A program made the translations under genes and the position numbers. Positions 15,242 to 18,815 of a DNA stretch of 18,815 nucleotides are shown piece by piece. The stretch comes from Pseudomonadota bacterium (GTDB lineage: Bacteria; Myxococcota_A; Polyangia; Haliangiales; Haliangiaceae), in the NCBI GenBank assembly GCA_023428295.1, contig JAEYYV010000287.1, positions 1 to 18,815 of the forward strand, given 5' to 3'. Each line of letters starts with the position of its first letter. The first letter of the stretch is position 1. The notes beneath the pieces are model-generated. The model saw only the letters and a program-made list of their open reading frames with translations. It was not told where the DNA came from and ran no database searches.

Positions 15242-16567
15242 TCAGGGCGTGCCTACGCTCGGGCTGTCATCGCCGGCGGGTTGCTCGTCGGCGCGCGGCA
15301 TCGGGAGCACGATCTTGAGGCTGCGCAACATCCACGGACGGGTCTTCGAGGCGCGATAGAACGTGAAGATCGTGCGCACGCCGTTCGACCGGGTGTACTC
15401 GGAGATGATGTCAAACGTCGCGTTGGTGCCACCGATCACGCGCGCTTCGGTCACCGCCAGGATGCGAATGAAGTTGCCGAGGATCATCGCGTGCTCGCGT
15501 TGGATCCCGACGAACCGCATCTTCTCTTCCTGCTTCTGGAACACCTGCGTCGCCTCGTCCCACACCTCCTCGTACTTGCCTTCGCGCAACTGCTCGAGGA
15601 TCTTGGTCGCGGCGAGGTTGAGCTCGCAGTCCTTGGCCATCGGATCCTTGCAGGCCTGGATGCGCTCCTCGCGCTGCGCTTGCGTGATCGTCAGCTCGGG
15701 CGGCAGCTCGACGCCCACGCCGAGGAGCTTCCACTCGCCTTTGTCCTCGTGAACGCTGACCGAGGCTTTGCACTTGGCCTTCTCGTACGCGACGGTGAGC
15801 AGCACGCGGCCGACGCGCCCCGTCGGTCCACGCGTGACGAAGCTATCGTTGACCGCGGTGATCTCCTTGAACGCGCCGACGGTGGCCGCGAGATCGGACA
15901 TCTCGTCGACGAACTTCTCCTTGCGCACCATCTCGTGGAAGCGCGGCGATGCGCCGTCGTAGACGCGCTCCATGCCTTCGGTGCCGCTCGCGAGCTGCAC
16001 GAGGATCTTCTCGGCGATCGGACGGAAGTCGGGCGTCTCGCTGCCCTTCACTTGCAGCGCGACGATCACGACGATCCACGCGGCGACGAGAACGAAGCCG
16101 ACGATCAGGCTGCGAAACAAGAGGCGGCCGCGCCGCGTGCGAGCGACGCGCGGGAGGCTCTCGATCGATTCACCGACGGTCTGGATCGACTCGCCGATCT
16201 TGGTCACGCCCGCGCCGACGATCGGGACGGCTTTGGACGCTTCGCCGAGCTTGGTGACGCCCTCGCCAAACTTGTCGATGCCGGTGCCGACGGCGCTGAC
16301 GACGACACCCGCCGTGTCCTTGGCGGCGTCGGTCAGCCGCTTCTTGCGACCGACGGGCCCCGTCTCGAGCGCAGCCACCGGATCGGGCGTGCCGTCGGAG
16401 ACTTGGGGGTTCGCACCTGATAGGGCCACGTCGATCGAGCCCGACGACGCCGCGGACTCGGAGACCGCCGGGATCGCGGTCGAGCTGTCGGTCGAGACCT
16501 CGATCGAGCCCGACGACTCGGACGACTTGACCGTGTCTGGATCGTCTCTATCGGGTGGAGTCGACAA
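15242..16567 (-). CDS. Unknown single-pass membrane protein with two probable NTF2-like domains
   Basis: I do not recognise this 441-residue protein. Residues 1-65 are low-complexity, rich in Ser, Asp, Glu and Pro, with two related blocks (SSGSIEVSTDSS and SSGSIDVALSG). Residues about 75-140 hold an amphipathic repeat of the form GxxKxGE (GIDKFGEGVTKLGEASK, GAGVTKIGESIQTVGESIE). One membrane helix is at about 151-173, after ARTRRGR. The remainder looks like two copies of an alpha-then-beta domain: IAEKILVQLASGTEGMERVY leading to GEWKLLGVGVELP, then AATKILEQLREGKYEEVWDE leading to RPWMLRSLKIVLP. This is reminiscent of NTF2-like/DUF4019 folds. The TTG start at 16567 follows the FAD-subunit stop by 9 bases; the only in-frame codons between are GCG, GCC and TCG. 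It may be the last gene of the hydroxylase operon. Confidence 0.65.
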   Translation of the reverse strand: MSTPPDRDDPDTVKSSESSGSIEVSTDSSTAIPAVSESAASSGSIDVALSGANPQVSDGTPDPVAALETGPVGRKKRLTDAAKDTAGVVVSAVGTGIDKFGEGVTKLGEASKAVPIVGAGVTKIGESIQTVGESIESLPRVARTRRGRLLFRSLIVGFVLVAAWIVVIVALQVKGSETPDFRPIAEKILVQLASGTEGMERVYDGASPRFHEMVRKEKFVDEMSDLAATVGAFKEITAVNDSFVTRGPTGRVGRVLLTVAYEKAKCKASVSVHEDKGEWKLLGVGVELPPELTITQAQREERIQACKDPMAKDCELNLAATKILEQLREGKYEEVWDEATQVFQKQEEKMRFVGIQREHAMILGNFIRILAVTEARVIGGTNATFDIISEYTRSNGVRTIFTFYRASKTRPWMLRSLKIVLPMPRADEQPAGDDSPSVGTP

Positions 16568-16576
16568 CGCGGCCGA

Positions 16577-17404
16577 TCATGACATGAAGAAGCGCGCGAC
16601 GATGTTCTCCGCGACGTCGCGCCGATAGGTCGCGGTGGAGCGGATGTCATCGATCGGCTGGATCGCCGTGCGCAACGCCGCGCGCGCGGCCTCGGCGGCC
16701 TGCGAAAGCGACAGGCCTTTCACCGCGTCCTCGACGGCGCCGATGCGGAGCGGGCGATCGGCGACCGCACCGAGCGCCACTCGCGCCGACACGACCGTGC
16801 CGCCGTCGAGCGTGATCGCGGCGGCGCCCATGACCTTGGAGATCGACTGCGCGCGACGCGTCCCGACCTTGCGCCACGTGGTGCGCGTGGTGGCCGAGGG
16901 CAGCGGAACGCGCGCCGCGACGATCAGCTCGTCGGCAGCCAACAGCGTCTTGCGGTAGCCCGTGCACCACGTGGAGTACGGCACGGTGCGCCGGCCGCGC
17001 GGAGACGCGAGCTCGAGGTGCGCGTCGAGCGCGAGCAGCACCGGCAGCGAATCACCGACGGGCGACGACGTGCCGACGTTGCCGCCGAGCGTGGCACGCG
17101 CTTGGATCTGTAGCGCACCGATCTCGCGCGCGGCCTGCGCGAGCGGCGCGAGCTTCTCGCGAATGGTCGCGTGGCGCTCGACCTCGTGCCACGTGGTGCC
17201 CGCGCCGATGACGAGCGACGACGACTCGGCGCGAATGAAGCCGAGGCCCGGCAAGCGCCAGAGATCGAGGATGCCCACCGGCTCCGGCTTGTGGTTCGCG
17301 TTGACCATCAGGTCCGTGCCGCCCGCGAGCACCATCCAGTCCGGATGCGCGGCGCGCAGCGAGACCGCCTCGTCGAGATCGCGAGGGCGCTTGTAGTCCA
17401 TCAT
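16577..17404 (-). CDS. FAD-binding subunit of a molybdenum hydroxylase (CoxM/XdhB-like)
   Basis: A 275-residue flavoprotein of the xanthine dehydrogenase/CO dehydrogenase medium-subunit family. It carries the FAD loops AGGTDLM (27-33) and TLGGNVGTSSPVGDSLP (105-121), and WRKVGTRRAQSISKVMGAAA in the C-terminal domain. In these enzymes it takes electrons from the 2Fe-2S centres and passes them to NAD or another acceptor. ATG at 17404 overlaps the stop of the 2Fe-2S gene as ATGA; a second ATG follows directly. Its length of about 280 is standard. The YDDIR-type loop that contacts NAD in bovine xanthine dehydrogenase is not obvious, so the electron acceptor is uncertain. Confidence 0.92.
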   Translation of the reverse strand: MMDYKRPRDLDEAVSLRAAHPDWMVLAGGTDLMVNANHKPEPVGILDLWRLPGLGFIRAESSSLVIGAGTTWHEVERHATIREKLAPLAQAAREIGALQIQARATLGGNVGTSSPVGDSLPVLLALDAHLELASPRGRRTVPYSTWCTGYRKTLLAADELIVAARVPLPSATTRTTWRKVGTRRAQSISKVMGAAAITLDGGTVVSARVALGAVADRPLRIGAVEDAVKGLSLSQAAEAARAALRTAIQPIDDIRSTATYRRDVAENIVARFFMS

Positions 17405-17886
17405 CGCGACACCTCGCGCGCGGCTTCGATCACCGCATCGACGATCAATTGATAGCCCGTGCAGCGACAGATGTTGCCGGCGAGCAGCTCGCGCACCTTG
17501 GCGCGCGCTGCGTTGTCGTCGCGATCGTCGATCAAGCGATGATCGATCAAGTGCGCCGCACACACCGCGATGCCCGGCGTGCAGATGCCGCACTGCGCAC
17601 CGCCACACCGCACGAGCGCCTTCTGCACCGCGTGGAGCATCTCGCCGTTCGCGAGCCCTTCCACGGTGACGAGTGATCGCTCGTGGCACTGGCCGACCGC
17701 GACCAAGCACGAGTTCACCGCTTCACCGTCGAGCATCACGGTGCACGCACCACACTCGCCTTCACCGCAACCTTCTTTGGTGCCGGTCAGGCGCAGGTCC
17801 TCGCGCAGCACGTCGAGCAACCGCTTCCATGGCGAGACGTCGTCGAGCGTGTGGGACGCGCCATTCACTTCCAGCGTGATCTTCAC
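17401..17886 (-). CDS. 2Fe-2S subunit of a molybdenum hydroxylase (CoxS/XdhC-like)
   Basis: A 161-residue iron-sulfur protein with both expected clusters. The plant-ferredoxin-type cluster uses Cys40, Cys45, Cys48 and Cys60 (GCGEGECGACTVMLDGEAVN followed by SC). The second, four-helix cluster uses Cys99, Cys102, Cys140 and Cys142 (QCGICTPG and GNICRCTGY). It carries electrons from the molybdenum cofactor to FAD. The length is typical (about 155-170). GTG at 17886 overlaps the Mo-subunit stop as GTGA and gives VKITLEVNG, matching the family N-terminus. The gene is sandwiched with 4-base overlaps between the Mo and FAD subunits, so the three are expected in equal amounts. Confidence 0.96.
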   Translation of the reverse strand: MKITLEVNGASHTLDDVSPWKRLLDVLREDLRLTGTKEGCGEGECGACTVMLDGEAVNSCLVAVGQCHERSLVTVEGLANGEMLHAVQKALVRCGGAQCGICTPGIAVCAAHLIDHRLIDDRDDNAARAKVRELLAGNICRCTGYQLIVDAVIEAAREVSR

Positions 17887-18815
17887 GAGGCACCTCGCAG
17901 CGCCGCGCGAACGGCTTCGGGAGAGATCGGCAGCGCATCGAACGCGACACCGAGCGCATTCTCGACGGCGTTGGCCACCGCCGCGGCGGGACCGTCCATG
18001 GGTATCTCGCCGACGCCCTTCGCGCCGTTCGGACCGAACGGGTACGGACACTCCACGATGATCGTCTCGAGCTCGGGCGCATCCGCGAACGTGGGCACGA
18101 TGCAGTTGGTCATGTTCGCGTTCGCGACTCGTCCGTCTTTGTAGATCACGTTCTCGAGCACCGCCCAACCGAGCGCTTGCAACGTGCCGCCCTCGATCTG
18201 CCCCTTCACGACGCTTGGATTGATCGCCTTGCCCACGTCGATCGCTTGCACGCAACGATCGATGGTCACCTCGTACGTGTCGAGATCGACCGACACGTCG
18301 ACGAGGCACGCGCCCCAGCCGTAGCAGGGATACGCCGCGCCGGTATACGTCGCGTCGTCGAAGTGGATGCCCGGCGGCGGCGTGTACTGCTTGGTGTCCG
18401 TCACCTCGCCGAGTGCAGCGCGCGCGCTGGCGATCTCGACGAACGGCTTGCCACCCATGCCGTTCTCCTCGCCCCATGCGAGCAGCGCCTGCTTCAACGC
18501 CAGCGATGCCTGCTGTACCAAGCCGCCCACGACCATGCACGTGCGACTCGCGACCGTGGGGCCCGAGTCGGGGACGAGCGCCGTGGATGGATCGACGACA
18601 CCGACGAGATCGAGCGGCACGTCGAGCGTGGCCGCGCAGATCTGCGTGAACATCGTGATCGCGCCCTGCCCGATGTCCGTCGAGCTCGAGCGCACCTCGA
18701 AGCGTCCGTCGGTGGTCAGCGCGATCGTCGCTTTGCCCGCGAGGCGCTGCTCGCCGCTGCCGGTGAAGCCCGCGCCGTGGAAGTAGAAGATGACGCCGCG
18801 ACCGCGCTTGACGGG
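17883..18815 (-). CDS. Molybdenum-binding large subunit of a xanthine dehydrogenase-family enzyme, 3' part
   Basis: The frame is open to the right edge and supplies the last 310 residues; the family is usually 750-800 residues, so over half is missing. Visible marks are FHGAGFTGSGEQRLAGKATI near the edge, STDIGQGAITMFTQI (molybdopterin contact region), ACLVDVSVDLDTYEVTIDRC, QIEGGTLQALGWAVLENVIY and GPNGAKGVGEIPMDGPAAAV. The glutamate in GVGE corresponds to the catalytic base of xanthine dehydrogenase. The enzyme should hydroxylate an N-heterocycle or an aldehyde using water. The substrate-pocket residues at the N-terminal side are outside the window, so purine, nicotinate or other substrates cannot be separated. 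It is the first visible gene of a leftward operon (Mo, 2Fe-2S, FAD). Confidence 0.92.
   Translation of the reverse strand, partial: PVKRGRGVIFYFHGAGFTGSGEQRLAGKATIALTTDGRFEVRSSSTDIGQGAITMFTQICAATLDVPLDLVGVVDPSTALVPDSGPTVASRTCMVVGGLVQQASLALKQALLAWGEENGMGGKPFVEIASARAALGEVTDTKQYTPPPGIHFDDATYTGAAYPCYGWGACLVDVSVDLDTYEVTIDRCVQAIDVGKAINPSVVKGQIEGGTLQALGWAVLENVIYKDGRVANANMTNCIVPTFADAPELETIIVECPYPFGPNGAKGVGEIPMDGPAAAVANAVENALGVAFDALPISPEAVRAALRGAS

Overview
The window is gene-dense, high-GC bacterial DNA (about two thirds G+C by eye), with no stretch over 300 bases lacking a gene and no rRNA, tRNA, CRISPR array or insertion sequence that I can see. Signal-peptide, outer-membrane-type and periplasmic-adaptor genes point to a Gram-negative cell. 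The ECF sigma/FecR pair, heavy GTG/TTG start use and short start/stop overlaps suggest a myxobacterium-like (Myxococcota) or related lineage. That placement is an inference, not proven.

Layout. 2-466 (+): 3' end of a beta-propeller-like protein. 530-1147 (+): nicotinamidase PncA. 1201-3602 (+): ECF sigma factor, FecR-like membrane anti-sigma protein and a secreted beta-rich, probably outer-membrane protein. 3604-6729 (-): three-gene ABC exporter (HlyD-type adaptor, FtsX-type permease, ATPase; DevBCA/MacAB-like). 6771-11899 (-): an NAD operon, transcribed leftwards as pncB, prs-like, nadE, nrtR. 11951-15231 (+): a divergent PfkB-family sugar kinase overlapping a large GT-C/YfhO-like membrane protein. 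15242-16567 (-): unknown single-pass membrane protein with two probable NTF2-like domains. 16577-18815 (-): molybdenum hydroxylase operon (Mo subunit cut by the window edge, 2Fe-2S subunit, FAD subunit).

The central theme is NAD salvage. PncA deamidates nicotinamide to nicotinate, PncB joins nicotinate to PRPP, the Prs paralogue would supply PRPP, and glutamine-dependent NadE amidates NaAD to NAD. The adenylyltransferase (NadD/NadM) is not here. The last operon gene is an NrtR-type Nudix/winged-helix regulator. A perfect 17-bp palindrome (11924-11940, 7-bp arms, 3-bp spacer) lies in the 51-bp gap between the pncB and kinase start codons and is the best candidate for its operator. It would place the kinase and the coupled membrane protein under the same NAD-responsive switch. 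That extended divergent regulon, with a kinase of unknown substrate, is the most interesting part of the window.
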